From contig NZ_JARYZI010000004.1 in NCBI RefSeq assembly GCF_029914245.1, positions 248,001-312,000 of the forward strand: a stretch of 64,000 nucleotides of DNA, read 5' to 3'. The notes beneath the pieces were generated by a model. That model searched no databases and was not told the origin of the DNA. It was given only the letters and a program-made list of their open reading frames with translations. How positions within the stretch are numbered: position 1 is the first letter of the stretch; each line of letters starts with the position of its first letter. The translations under genes and the position numbers were made by a program. Origin of the DNA: Fusibacter bizertensis (GTDB taxonomy: Bacteria; Bacillota; Clostridia; Peptostreptococcales; Acidaminobacteraceae). Positions 9,025 to 18,272 of this stretch are shown in pieces.

Positions 9025-9699
9025 ATGAAAGGTAAAATTCTAATTGCGGATGATGAAACAAGGATTCGGATCTTGGTAAGTGATTTTCTAGAAGCTGAAG
9101 GTTACGATGTAATCACAGCAAAAGACGGTCAAGAGGCACTTGATCTCTTTTATGCTCACAAAGATTGTAAGTTGATTATTCTCGATGTAATGATGCCCTT
9201 TTATGATGGTTTCCAAGTCGTCGAAGAAATAAGGCCCTTAACAGATACGCCAATACTGATGCTGACGGCAAAATCAACAGATCAAGATGAACTCACAGGA
9301 TTCAAACTCGGCGTAGATGATTATGTTCGAAAGCCTTTCAGTCCTACAATACTCGTTGCTAGAGTAAACGCTCTTTTTTCAAGAGTCTATGGCGATTATG
9401 AAACCCTAGAGAAAGGCATTATTCATTTCCTTCTTAAACAAAAAAAAATTACCATTGAAAATCAGGATATAGAACTGAGTCACACGGAATTTCAGCTGCT
9501 TTATTATTTAGCTGAAAATGAAGGTATTGTCCTTTCAAGAGATCAAATTCTCTATAAAGTCTGGGGTTTTAACTATGAAGGTACCGAGAGGACGGTTGAC
9601 ACACATATGAATCGTTTAAGGAACAAGTTAGGTAAAGCAATGGAATATATACAAACGGTTAGAGGAATGGGTTATAGATTTGAGGTCACTAAATTATGA
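9025..9699 (+). CDS. OmpR/PhoB-family response regulator
   Basis: The 224-residue protein has a receiver domain (about 1-118) with the acidic pair DD at 9-10, phospho-acceptor Asp54 (LILDVMMP), Thr in MLTAKS and Lys in VRKPFSP. A winged-helix DNA-binding domain follows (about 130-223), with TERTVDTHMNRLRNKLG as recognition helix. Its stop overlaps the start of the sensor kinase by 4 bases (ATGA). The probable targets are the 11-bp repeats between it and the divergent VTC/DUF4956/CotH operon. Confidence 0.93.
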   Translation: MKGKILIADDETRIRILVSDFLEAEGYDVITAKDGQEALDLFYAHKDCKLIILDVMMPFYDGFQVVEEIRPLTDTPILMLTAKSTDQDELTGFKLGVDDYVRKPFSPTILVARVNALFSRVYGDYETLEKGIIHFLLKQKKITIENQDIELSHTEFQLLYYLAENEGIVLSRDQILYKVWGFNYEGTERTVDTHMNRLRNKLGKAMEYIQTVRGMGYRFEVTKL

Positions 9700-11201
9700 A
9701 TATTAGACAAAAATTATTTTTCCAGATAGGTTCGTTGATGTTGCTATTTATTTTACTACTATTCTTAGCAAACACTTTTTTACTTGAACCTTTTTACGTT
9801 CAGAGTGAAAAAAGAAAACTACTTTCAACTTATGAAAATCTAAATGCAATGCATTCAGAAGCAATTGATTCAAATACGCTATATACTTTACAACTTAAAA
9901 GCTCTACCTTTATCGAAATAGAAGTCATCAATGAAACTGATGGCACAATTATCATTCCTAAAAATCCAGACTATCTTTCAACGACTCCTAGTGATAGAGA
10001 AGGACCAAAACCACCTCCTTTTGAACGGATAATTATTGAAAAAGAAGAATCAGTCAATCAAAATTTGAAATATGTATGGTTTGAAGATCCACAAAAAGGC
10101 ACTCATTTTTTCATGCTTTCAGGCTATCTGGATAGTGGTCTACATATAGAGATAAGAGTGCCCATGACTTCTATCAATGAAAATGTAGGTTTTTTAAATC
10201 AATTTTTATTAATCGCAGGCGTTGTCATTTTAGTGGTCACTATTTTTTCTGCAAATATTATTTCAAAACACTTTACCACTCCTATTTTGAACATGTTCGC
10301 GGTTACAGATAATATCAAGAAACTAGACTTTTCTAGTTCATGTGAAGTACTTGCCAATGATGAATTAGGAAAATTAGCTGAAAATATCAACGAGATGAGT
10401 TATTCTTTAAAAAATAACCTTAATCAACTTGAGGAAAATAACAAAGAGCTTAAAATCGAAATTGATGAAAGGCATCGAATTGACGAACAACGTAAAGCAT
10501 TGCTAAGCAATGTCTCTCATGAACTTAAAACCCCTTTATCCCTTGTACAAGGGTATAGCGAAGGTCTTAAACTAAGCCTTAACAAAAATCCAGAGAAAAT
10601 CGCTTTTTACTGTGATGTCATTATTGACGAGGCTAAAAAGATGGATTTGCTAGTGAGTGAGCTCCTAGATATCAATCGTATTCAATTTAGCGATATTCCT
10701 TTGTATAAAGAATCAATTGTTGCAAAGGACTTTATTGATTATATTCTAAAAAAATACGAACCCATGCTTAAAAGTAATAATATCAAACTGTCCTACAACT
10801 TTTCAATTACAGATTTAAAAAGTCCTATTATACTGAGTATAGATGCCCTTCGCAGTGAACAAATCATCACAAATCTAATGAACAATGCACTTGCTTATGT
10901 AGATGAACATCAGATTATAGATATAACCGTTGCACTTAATCAACCTCCAAAAAATAAAAAAAATGATTCAACTCATCTTAGGATTGATCTTGCCAATAGT
11001 CATCCACCTGTTGAACCAGATGAACTTCAAAACTGGTGGGAAAGTTTCTATAAAGCTGATAAAGCAAGAACCAGAGAAAACGGCGGTTACGGTTTAGGAC
11101 TCTCAATTATCAAAGCTATACAAGAAGCGGATAACAACGAATACGGTGTTTACTATGATGAAGGAATGATTCATTTTTATGTTGATTTTGACGTTGCTTA
11201 A
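9696..11201 (+). CDS. Membrane sensor histidine kinase
   Basis: The 501-residue protein has TM1 (about 10-31), an extracytoplasmic sensor domain (32-168), TM2 (about 169-190), HAMP (about 191-243), a coiled linker, HisKA with phospho-acceptor His275 (NVSHELKTPLSLVQGY) and an HATPase domain with the N box (NLMNNALAY) and G box (GGYGLGLSI). It phosphorylates the response regulator encoded just before it, with a 4-base overlap. The sensor domain contains a proline-rich loop (GPKPPPFER). The signal is unknown; a cell-envelope cue would fit the divergent CotH cluster. Confidence 0.92.
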   Translation: MNIRQKLFFQIGSLMLLFILLLFLANTFLLEPFYVQSEKRKLLSTYENLNAMHSEAIDSNTLYTLQLKSSTFIEIEVINETDGTIIIPKNPDYLSTTPSDREGPKPPPFERIIIEKEESVNQNLKYVWFEDPQKGTHFFMLSGYLDSGLHIEIRVPMTSINENVGFLNQFLLIAGVVILVVTIFSANIISKHFTTPILNMFAVTDNIKKLDFSSSCEVLANDELGKLAENINEMSYSLKNNLNQLEENNKELKIEIDERHRIDEQRKALLSNVSHELKTPLSLVQGYSEGLKLSLNKNPEKIAFYCDVIIDEAKKMDLLVSELLDINRIQFSDIPLYKESIVAKDFIDYILKKYEPMLKSNNIKLSYNFSITDLKSPIILSIDALRSEQIITNLMNNALAYVDEHQIIDITVALNQPPKNKKNDSTHLRIDLANSHPPVEPDELQNWWESFYKADKARTRENGGYGLGLSIIKAIQEADNNEYGVYYDEGMIHFYVDFDVA

Positions 11202-11257
11202 TGGAACTACTTAAAACTTGAGTCCAAATTTAATAATTGTTTTAGTTTATTAATTAG

Positions 11258-11306
11258 AAAAAGGTATAACTACACTTTCACATTTTTAAGTGTAATTATA
11301 CCTTTT
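11258..11306. terminator. Bidirectional terminator between convergent genes
   Basis: AAAAGGTATAACTACACTT pairs with AAGTGTAATTATACCTTTT, with A-runs on the left and T-runs on the right, so it serves both the kinase and the convergent DUF6326 gene. The GGTATAA stem head resembles the hairpins at 16671 and 58352. Confidence 0.85.
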
Positions 11307-11310
11307 CGCT

Positions 11311-11745
11311 TTATTTAGTCTTCCATCTTATTGCTATAAATATCATTGTGATATTTAAAATTATTTCTATTACGCCATATGCAATGTAATAAATCCAAGT
11401 TTCTCCCACAAGATTGCCAATATTCACAAAAATATAAAGTGTGGAGATTACAATATTGGCTACTCTGCTTACACGATCTTTCAATACTATCGATAATGGA
11501 ATCATAAGCGCTGGTATTGCCATGAGCATTGAAGCCATTAACAGGTTAGACTGGTTAGCTTGTAATGGACCCATAAAACCTTCAATTATGTGGTTTAAGA
11601 CACCTGGTCTGTAAAATGAAAGTACATCAGCGTATAAATAAAAAATCATGAAGCTAGTCCATATTGAAGCTAATGTTATTTTAGTACGAAAATTTAAAGT
11701 ACCTCTAGAAATTATTTCATTTTCTTTCATAATATTTTCTTTCAT
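11311..11745 (-). CDS. DUF6326 family membrane protein
   Basis: The 144-residue protein has four hydrophobic helices (about 27-48, 66-85, 90-108, 115-138) and the family-like N-terminal phrase FMIFYLYADVLSFYRPG. Function is unknown. The start is the first ATG, 7 bases after GGAGG. A 15-base tandem duplication (ATGAAAGAAAATATT) gives a doubled MKEN at the N-terminus. It has its own promoter with the CTACTTAAGTAG operator shared with the neighbouring LuxR-type regulator, so it is probably part of that regulon. Confidence 0.75.
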   Translation of the reverse strand: MKENIMKENEIISRGTLNFRTKITLASIWTSFMIFYLYADVLSFYRPGVLNHIIEGFMGPLQANQSNLLMASMLMAIPALMIPLSIVLKDRVSRVANIVISTLYIFVNIGNLVGETWIYYIAYGVIEIILNITMIFIAIRWKTK

Positions 11746-11805
11746 AATATTTCCTCCAATTCATTTGATCAATAATCTATGATTATTTTATCTTGCCTTA
11801 AATCA

Positions 11806-11847
11806 ATCATATAGATTTCAAAAGATTTGGGGTAGCTACTTAAGTAG
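11806..11847 (-). promoter_or_regulatory. Promoter of DUF6326 gene with CTACTTAAGTAG operator
   Basis: The 12-bp palindrome lies at 11836-11847 and a TATGAT -10 box at 11811-11806 on the minus strand. Their centres are exactly 33 bp apart, placing the palindrome over the -35 region. The same palindrome with the same 33-bp spacing precedes the LuxR-type gene at 16649-16660; 15 bases (TAGCTACTTAAGTAG) are shared. Confidence 0.6.
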
Positions 11848-11881
11848 TCTCTAAAAAGAAAATTGAAAAATCTAGTATAGA

Positions 11882-12916
11882 TTATAGTTTATTAAATAGT
11901 ATGCCTGTAAGTTCAAAATTCAAATCCGTTTCTTTTAGCTCTTGCTCAGCTTCGCTTTTATAAACGCCCATAACTTCAGATTGAAACTCCCAATAGAAAA
12001 AACCCAATCCATTGTCTTCAAGTATTTCAACAAGGTCCGAAATATAGTTTAAACCACCTTTTTCAGCATTGAAACAGTGATTGATTAAACCAATTTCGCT
12101 CACTAGAACGGGAACATTGTATTTCTCCCTAAAATCCAGTATTTGTTTAAAATAAGACAATAAATGTTTTTTATCTCTATCTATATCTGGATATCTTCCT
12201 CCGTCTGAAGACACGCCTACCCATTCTGCATACTGATGTGTATACATAAACGGTTCATAAAAATGCATGTCATAAATTAGGCTTTCATCATCAAATTTTA
12301 TTAATCGATCATGATCATAAAAAAATGGTTGCTTACCATTAACACCATATAACTTACCCATTATTAGGACTCTTTTTTTATCAATTTGCCTTATAGCTTT
12401 AATGGTTTTACTTGCCAGTAGTTCATATAATATGCCAGTACCATCATCTGTAACAGGCGCATTAAACAAATCAAAAGCAATGATTGCATCATTCTCAGAA
12501 TACCTATTTGCCATTTCACACCATAATGCAATAAACCGCTCTTGCTTAACTGGATCATGCCAAAGTGAAAAATCAAGATTTGGTTTCACGTCGTTCCAGT
12601 CAGCACCAACTGGTAATATCATACATAAAATAACGCCAAGTCCTTGTTCGGAAGCAAAATCGATTTGTAAGTTCAGCCATTGAAAAGCTGCCTCGTTGTA
12701 GGTAAAAGGATAATTATCAGATTCGAAAATTTTGTAGCTAAAAAGTATTCTGACTGCATTGGCACCTAAGTGTTTCATTTGTATATAAGCATGATTTGTT
12801 TGATATAAATTTAGAATCACTTCATAATCTTCCCAATATTTACAGGTGAGATTGAAGCCTTTCAAATAAATCGGTTCTCCATCTTTCAGCAATTGCTGAT
12901 CTTTTATACTAAACAT
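11882..12916 (-). CDS. GH5-like (cellulase superfamily) glycoside hydrolase lacking the acid/base Glu
   Basis: The 344-residue protein is a TIM-barrel of the GH-A clan without signal peptide, so cytosolic. Visible elements are GANAVRILFSY, the strand-4 motif FDLFNAP, a conserved His-x-Tyr (MHFYEP, about 218-220) and the strand-7 nucleophile motif VLVSEIGL (Glu274). In GH5 the strand-4 motif normally ends Asn-Glu-Pro, where Glu is the acid/base; here it is Asn152-Ala153-Pro, so retaining hydrolysis should be impaired. It overlaps the dehydrogenase gene by 8 bases. AAGGAT precedes the ATG. It may be a non-catalytic or altered enzyme; the substrate is unknown. Confidence 0.7.
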   Translation of the reverse strand: MFSIKDQQLLKDGEPIYLKGFNLTCKYWEDYEVILNLYQTNHAYIQMKHLGANAVRILFSYKIFESDNYPFTYNEAAFQWLNLQIDFASEQGLGVILCMILPVGADWNDVKPNLDFSLWHDPVKQERFIALWCEMANRYSENDAIIAFDLFNAPVTDDGTGILYELLASKTIKAIRQIDKKRVLIMGKLYGVNGKQPFFYDHDRLIKFDDESLIYDMHFYEPFMYTHQYAEWVGVSSDGGRYPDIDRDKKHLLSYFKQILDFREKYNVPVLVSEIGLINHCFNAEKGGLNYISDLVEILEDNGLGFFYWEFQSEVMGVYKSEAEQELKETDLNFELTGILFNKL

Positions 12917-13826
12917 GATTAATCCTTATTGCTACATTTCCAGTTTTTACACCTTGATCTACATATCGATATGCAGAGGCTATTTCTTCTAGCGGAAATG
13001 AGCGGTCAATAACGGCTTTCAATTTCCCCTCATCAAAAAGCTGTGCCAAAAGTTGCAAATCTACTTTTTTTTCTGATGCAACACCATATCCAGCGACGGA
13101 TATAAATCTTCCATTTGGCTTAAGTAAGTGTTTTACTTCGTTTTTCTTTATTTTACCAACAGCATCAAATATAATATCATATCTCACATCTAATTTTGAT
13201 ATATCTACTCGTCGGTAATCTAATATTTCATTTGCACCGAGCTCACTGACAACAGCATTATGTCTGTCACTACATACCGCTGTAACTTCAGCCCCTAATA
13301 CATTGGCTAACTGGACTGCGGATGTACCAACTGCACCTGACGCGCCATAAATCATCACTTGATTACCATCCTGCAACCCCGCTTTTCTTAAGAAGTGAAG
13401 CGCAGTTGTTCCTCCAAAAGGTAGTACAGCTGCTTCTTCATAAAGTGCACTTTTGGGTTTTAAAGCCATAGCACTTTTCTCGCTAAGTACTGCATATTGT
13501 CCATGTCCACCAAACCTCATGCCTGTCATCGCAAAGATTTGATCTCCTACTTTAAACTGATTAACGCCTTCGCCAATTTCTACAATCTCACCTGCTAGCG
13601 CAACACCAAGAATAGCTTTTCTAGGTTTTTTAATCCCTAGTGCAAGTCTAAGGCCAATACGCAAAATCGGACTAGCTACTAGGCCTCGCACTCTAGCATC
13701 ACCTGAATTTACAGCACTAGCCATAACTTTTATCATTAACTCCCCTTTTTTTACCGTAGGCTTAGGTACTTCCATAACCTTGACTAAATCCGGTGATCCA
13801 TAACCCGTACAAATAGCTGCTTTCAT
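12909..13826 (-). CDS. Zinc-independent medium-chain dehydrogenase / quinone oxidoreductase-like
   Basis: The 305-residue protein has a GroES-like N-terminal domain (about 1-120) and a Rossmann domain with the nucleotide-binding motif YGASGAVGTSAVQLA (about 160). It lacks the cysteine cluster of structural-zinc alcohol dehydrogenases, so it belongs to the quinone reductase branch, using NAD(P)H. GGGAGG precedes the ATG. It lies 16 bases after the LuxR-type gene and overlaps the GH5-like gene, so the three form one operon. The substrate is not predictable. Confidence 0.85.
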   Translation of the reverse strand: MKAAICTGYGSPDLVKVMEVPKPTVKKGELMIKVMASAVNSGDARVRGLVASPILRIGLRLALGIKKPRKAILGVALAGEIVEIGEGVNQFKVGDQIFAMTGMRFGGHGQYAVLSEKSAMALKPKSALYEEAAVLPFGGTTALHFLRKAGLQDGNQVMIYGASGAVGTSAVQLANVLGAEVTAVCSDRHNAVVSELGANEILDYRRVDISKLDVRYDIIFDAVGKIKKNEVKHLLKPNGRFISVAGYGVASEKKVDLQLLAQLFDEGKLKAVIDRSFPLEEIASAYRYVDQGVKTGNVAIRINHV

Positions 13827-13842
13827 ATGTTGCCTCCCATAA

Positions 13843-16530
13843 TTAATCTATCCAACCTAATAGCTTTGCTTTTAAAACTGCTTCTGTTCTTCGGTCTACT
13901 TGCAATTTGCTAAAAATTCTTTGATTGATTCCTTTAACCGAGCTCGTCGCTAAAAAGAGATTTTGTGCTATGGTTTCATTAGAATAGCCATTTGCAATCA
14001 GCTTTAAAACTTCCAGTTCACGTGTGGTCAATGGTTCAATCAGCTTGTATTCATCTTTTGAAACTTCAAGTTCTAATTTTTTGATTAACCCCCTGATAAA
14101 CTCGGGATAAACTTGGTCTAAGTTAGATTCACGTAAAAGTTTAAGCATCTCCAGTCCATTTGTTATAAACATCTGAATACTGTTGCTTTGATGTGATAGC
14201 TCTACAGCCTTTTGTAAGGACTCAAGGCTCTTGCCAAGCACACCGTATTTATAACATGCCAAAGCATGTAATATCAAATCCTCTACCACTTCTTCAAGCC
14301 ATAAATTTTCAAATTCAATTTGAATTCTTTTTTCTAATAAAGCAATTGCATCACGCCCTTCACCTTTTGCAAGCTTTAATCTTATCTCTAATTTTTCTTG
14401 ATCTTGTAACTTCAAACTCACTTCTACAGCCGTAAGATTCCCAAGTTTTAATAAAATCAATCCTTGCTCATAAGCAATTTCTGCCAACAGATGTGTGTAT
14501 CCTTCACTTTTACAATACTTTTCTGCTTTTTCCAGCAAAAACAAAGCTTCTCTTTCTTCTCCTTGGAATGCCATTATTTTTGCTTTAAAAATTTGATACA
14601 TTGCTTTTCGATCCGTTCTATCTATACTTTTTGCAATTTCAATAGCTTCGTCCAGTACGGTTTCTGCCGCTTCAATGTCACCTTGTTGATAAAGAATTTG
14701 TGCCCACCCATAATATACATCACAGGTAATTGCGTATCCCTTATGTCCTGGAAAATCAAAGACTTCCTGAAAAATCATTAAAGCCTTTTCATAAGATAAG
14801 CTATATTGCTTAATTTTACCGAGTCCAATTGTGGACATTAGCCAGATAATAAGCGGTCCATTAGTTTGACTTAATAATTTTGCAGTGCCAAAGTATTGCT
14901 GTGCTAAACGATAATCTTTTGCTTCAAATTTTGCATATCCAAGTGCCCAGTTGCACGAACTTAAAGTTGTAATGCTGTTTTCATCAGCATATTTTAGCCC
15001 TAGCTGAGCTTGTTCGATTGCCTTCTCCATATGATGTTGCGTTGCATAAAGTACGGCCCTAATTGACGCGATATGTTCTTTTATTTTATCAATTTCACTC
15101 TTCGACATCGTTGGAATGCCTTTTTCCATCATAGTTTCACATGCTATTAAACTATTTTCTGCAGCCAACAGCCTAATTTCAACATCATCTGTTTTACCCA
15201 CATGAAGCGACGCAGAAGCGTATATCATCCATAACCATGGCCTCTTGTTAAGTTCGAAAGCCGGTAACTTACATAGCCACTCAATAGCTTGACCCGCCCC
15301 ACCTCTATAAAGAAAAGGTACTATGCCAGAGTGTAAAATTTTAGTACAATGATCAATCTCATCAGCTAGTACCGCATGGTGAAATCCCTCTACTTCATAT
15401 CCATTTTCTAAAAACCAAATACTTGCCTCTAGATGCAATTTATTTAGTGTCGTTTGGCCATCAAGATTATTCTGGTGCTTAATCCATTTTTTTAGCTGTA
15501 GACAGAGTACATCTGAAAACAGATGATGAAATCTAAACCAGACCTTTTCAGCGTCTAAAGAAATTATAAAATAGTGTTTCTTTTGAAAATAAACATATGG
15601 ATTTTCAGTAAAATCTACAGCTTGATTTACACTTTTCAACAATTTTAGGGCTAATTCTATACAAAACCTATCTGATATAGAGGATAGCATCAATAAAATT
15701 CTTTCATTTTCAGGAAGTGTTTTTAAAACTTGTTCAGTCAGATATTCGAGTATAAAAGGATGATTCCCCGATATTTTCTCAACCTCAAAGACGTCATTAT
15801 TATTTTTAGAAATTGCCAACGCTGCTAATTGTAGCCCTGCAGCCCAACCTTCAGTTTTTTCAATTAGAGTCTCTAACAAATTTATTTCTTGACCTGTTTC
15901 CATTACCTGTTTTAAAAATACCAAACTCTCCATGTGATTGAAGGCTAAATCTGCTGAACTAATTTCTATTAGCCAGCCTTTTGATCTATAAGTCACAAGT
16001 GACAGATCAGGTATTTCTCTAGAAATAAGCACCAGTTTAAAATTTTCAGGACAATAGGTGATTAATAAGTCAATAGCAGCAAGTATCTCTTTCGATTTTA
16101 TAAAATGAAAATCATCAAGTGCTAAGACTAGCTTTAATGGCTCATCTCTTTGGTTTGATCTAAGTTCTTTATCTATAGCGTTAATACATGCCATCATGAC
16201 CCAATCTAAATTAGGCGCATAAGGCGATTCTAGTCTCTCAATGACCTCTTCTAGTCCTGATCCTAATTGCATCTGAATAGCTGTAACAAAATAACTCATG
16301 AATCTAATGGGATCGTTATCCAAATGATCAAGTGAAATCCAACCTACGCGACAATTTTGATTTTCTATCTTAGTAAGCCATTGACTAATTGAAGTCGATT
16401 TACCATAACCAGCACCTGCTATGATCAAAAAAAGTCTGCTTGAAAATTTCTGATTTAGCTTATCAATCACATTATTTCTAGCAATATCATTTGTATGTTG
16501 GACAGGTAAATTCAACTTTGTCCTTATCAT
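13843..16530 (-). CDS. MalT-like LuxR-family STAND ATPase transcription activator
   Basis: The protein has about 895 residues: a P-loop GAGYGKST (39-46), a STAND NTPase region with the aspartates of LALDDFHFI, a long TPR-like helical region (about 420-800) and a C-terminal LuxR HTH (about 830-890; LTTRELEVLKLIANGYSNE). The ATG at 16530 is chosen because GGAGG lies 6 bases before it; an in-frame ATG 33 bases upstream has no ribosome binding site. MalT-type proteins bind a small inducer and ATP, oligomerise and activate promoters. It heads an operon with the dehydrogenase and GH5-like genes. The repeated CTACTTAAGTAG site at its own promoter and before DUF6326 is its likely operator. Confidence 0.9.
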   Translation of the reverse strand: MIRTKLNLPVQHTNDIARNNVIDKLNQKFSSRLFLIIAGAGYGKSTSISQWLTKIENQNCRVGWISLDHLDNDPIRFMSYFVTAIQMQLGSGLEEVIERLESPYAPNLDWVMMACINAIDKELRSNQRDEPLKLVLALDDFHFIKSKEILAAIDLLITYCPENFKLVLISREIPDLSLVTYRSKGWLIEISSADLAFNHMESLVFLKQVMETGQEINLLETLIEKTEGWAAGLQLAALAISKNNNDVFEVEKISGNHPFILEYLTEQVLKTLPENERILLMLSSISDRFCIELALKLLKSVNQAVDFTENPYVYFQKKHYFIISLDAEKVWFRFHHLFSDVLCLQLKKWIKHQNNLDGQTTLNKLHLEASIWFLENGYEVEGFHHAVLADEIDHCTKILHSGIVPFLYRGGAGQAIEWLCKLPAFELNKRPWLWMIYASASLHVGKTDDVEIRLLAAENSLIACETMMEKGIPTMSKSEIDKIKEHIASIRAVLYATQHHMEKAIEQAQLGLKYADENSITTLSSCNWALGYAKFEAKDYRLAQQYFGTAKLLSQTNGPLIIWLMSTIGLGKIKQYSLSYEKALMIFQEVFDFPGHKGYAITCDVYYGWAQILYQQGDIEAAETVLDEAIEIAKSIDRTDRKAMYQIFKAKIMAFQGEEREALFLLEKAEKYCKSEGYTHLLAEIAYEQGLILLKLGNLTAVEVSLKLQDQEKLEIRLKLAKGEGRDAIALLEKRIQIEFENLWLEEVVEDLILHALACYKYGVLGKSLESLQKAVELSHQSNSIQMFITNGLEMLKLLRESNLDQVYPEFIRGLIKKLELEVSKDEYKLIEPLTTRELEVLKLIANGYSNETIAQNLFLATSSVKGINQRIFSKLQVDRRTEAVLKAKLLGWID

Positions 16531-16618
16531 CTCAACCTCCAGTACTATTTGTTTTGGTATCATATTTTTACTATTATACCCAGCAATTATGTAAGTAAAA
16601 AACGATTAACTTATACTT

Positions 16619-16660
16619 ATCTTATTTTAATTAAACTATATTGAATAGCTACTTAAGTAG
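16619..16660 (-). promoter_or_regulatory. Promoter of LuxR-type gene with CTACTTAAGTAG operator
   Basis: The palindrome lies at 16649-16660 and a TAAGAT -10-like box at 16624-16619 (minus strand), with centres 33 bp apart, as at 11836. The leader to the start codon is about 85 bases. A second TATAAT at about 16578-16573 could serve as an alternative -10. Confidence 0.55.
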
Positions 16661-16668
16661 GTTAAAAA

Positions 16669-16714
16669 AAGGTATAATATCACCTCATCAGTTCGATGAA
16701 GGCAATATTATACC
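16669..16714 (-). terminator. Terminator after the 16723 gene
   Basis: GGTATAATAT pairs with ATATTATACC through an interrupted stem, and a run of seven T follows on the minus strand. It isolates the LuxR-type operon promoter from the upstream gene. Confidence 0.8.
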
Positions 16715-16722
16715 TCTTTATG

Positions 16723-17163
16723 TTAGCTCACTTTTTTATGAATCATCTTATAAAGTACATCACTTTTCTTCATATAGGTGTAGTTAAACCAAGGAACAAT
16801 CATAAACAAAATTCCCATAAACATTAAAACAATGTTAAACGTTGTAATTAATATAATGCCTGCAATAAGACTCATCAATATGCTACCCAAAACTATTTTT
16901 TTAGAATGAGGTTTCACATTAATATTGCCTTCCATATAGATCCCATCTTCTCTTTCGATAATCACACCTTCAAAAACAAAGAGGGCTGCTCCTTTTGCAT
17001 CCGAAGCTATTTTGAAATGGTTTGCCTCATCAAAAATACCGTAAAGTTTATTTGACCATGATTTTGCAATATGCTTAATCCCTATACCGTCTACACATTC
17101 TTCTCTGCATTGCTCCACAGTTCTAAATCTAGTTTTTATAGCTACTCGATCGCTTCTATTCAT
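16723..17163 (-). CDS. Hypothetical protein with two C-terminal TM helices
   Basis: The start is set at the ATG at 17163, five bases after AAAGGATGG; an in-frame ATG 45 bases upstream lacks a ribosome binding site and lies near a repeat. The 146-residue product has a soluble N-terminal part (about 90 residues, with a CREECVDGIG stretch) and two adjacent hydrophobic helices (about 90-130), ending in a basic tail. I do not recognise the family. It is the last gene before a terminator and runs in the same direction as the 17254 and 17668 genes, but a repeat copy intervenes. Confidence 0.65.
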   Translation of the reverse strand: MNRSDRVAIKTRFRTVEQCREECVDGIGIKHIAKSWSNKLYGIFDEANHFKIASDAKGAALFVFEGVIIEREDGIYMEGNINVKPHSKKIVLGSILMSLIAGIILITTFNIVLMFMGILFMIVPWFNYTYMKKSDVLYKMIHKKVS

Positions 17164-17225
17164 ATAACCATCCTTTAAAATAAAAAGTGCCAAATCCTTA
17201 AATGCCATTTCGATGCGACTCTTAT

Positions 17226-17256
17226 GGCAAACTATGACCTGACACCTTTTAGCTTA
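17226..17256 (-). repeat. Half copy of the dispersed repeat at a stop codon
   Basis: One arm of the element. On the minus strand the stop codon TAA of the 17254 gene is directly followed by GCTAAAAGGTGTCAGGTCAT, so the element begins at the end of the coding sequence. Confidence 0.8.
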
Positions 17257-17556
17257 GTACATTGATCTGAACATTGGCATTATAAGTGCACCAACAAATA
17301 AAAACCATAAAACAATACCCACTAAAGCAACGATGATTTGTGCTTTAAAGAAATTTGCTTTACTTGGATTTGCACTTCCCCCAAATGCCCATACAAAAGG
17401 CATCACAAGATTTACCAGTGGTATCATCAATATCAGCATCGTGATAATCCATTCTTTCATTGATACTGGCTCAGGATTTTCGTTTCTGCGACTTCCCGTA
17501 GAAGGTTGACGCTGACCATATTCGTCAGACTGATGCCTCATTTCATTTTGTTCCAT
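17254..17556 (-). CDS. Small two-TM membrane protein
   Basis: The 100-residue protein has a polar Arg/Ser/Gln-rich N-terminal 30 residues, then two hydrophobic helices (about 33-56 and 72-95). The sequence SANPSKANFFKAQ between them is shared by many small Firmicutes membrane proteins of unknown role. GGGGGAA precedes the ATG. No function can be given. Its stop codon is immediately followed by a repeat arm. Confidence 0.7.
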   Translation of the reverse strand: MEQNEMRHQSDEYGQRQPSTGSRRNENPEPVSMKEWIITMLILMIPLVNLVMPFVWAFGGSANPSKANFFKAQIIVALVGIVLWFLFVGALIMPMFRSMY

Positions 17557-17667
17557 GTATAGTTCCCCCTTGATATGTATTTCCTTTTTATTGGAAATGA
17601 ATATCTAAATTATATACAAATTATGGGCATACATCAAGAAATGATTAATCGTTTGAACTAATTCGCT

Positions 17668-18204
17668 CTAAATATCCAATCGTTTATAGCCAAGCCATTC
17701 AGGTTTTATCTCAAAACTTTCATCCGTCTTTTCAAAAGCAATATAGTATTTATCACCATTTGCAGCGAGCAAACAAGATTCAACTTCAACAACACTATCA
17801 ATATGTCCTTCTTTTTCAAACCTTCGCGTGTCTTTTGAAGCCTTTGCTTTTGCTTCATTTGGAGAACTTGCCACATATAAACCAACATCATGCTGTTCCT
17901 GAGTTTTGCCTATGCTGTAACCACCCATATAGACAAAATATAGTTTCTCAGTCGCTTCAATGGAATCACTTTCTTTAGAATCTGAAACTACTGGTTTCTC
18001 TATTGTAAGCCTAATCCTATAACCATCTGCACCTTTTATCTCGGTATAAGCATCCATATGCAGCTTTTCCTTGATACCGTACCAATTTGAGCGAACAAGA
18101 TCATAAGTGTCTTCTATCTTTTCAGCAACTGCAAACTTAACATCATGTACTTCGATATTAGCGCCAAATATCTTACCGCCTAAACTCAACATAAATAATT
18201 TCAA
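17668..18204 (-). CDS. DUF1543 domain protein
   Basis: The 178-residue protein begins MKLFMLSLGGKIFGANIEVH, the typical DUF1543 opening, and has a second related half (YFVYMGGYSIGKTQEQHDVG), so two DUF1543-type repeats are present. It is cytosolic, of unknown function. The start is a TTG seven bases after AGGAGG. It lies upstream of the 17254 gene in the same direction with a 111-base gap. Confidence 0.8.
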   Translation of the reverse strand: MKLFMLSLGGKIFGANIEVHDVKFAVAEKIEDTYDLVRSNWYGIKEKLHMDAYTEIKGADGYRIRLTIEKPVVSDSKESDSIEATEKLYFVYMGGYSIGKTQEQHDVGLYVASSPNEAKAKASKDTRRFEKEGHIDSVVEVESCLLAANGDKYYIAFEKTDESFEIKPEWLGYKRLDI

Positions 18205-18272
18205 TTCAAAACCTCCTTAAAATATAAAAATTCATCACCCGTAGAAAACCATGAATAACTATGGATAACTAT

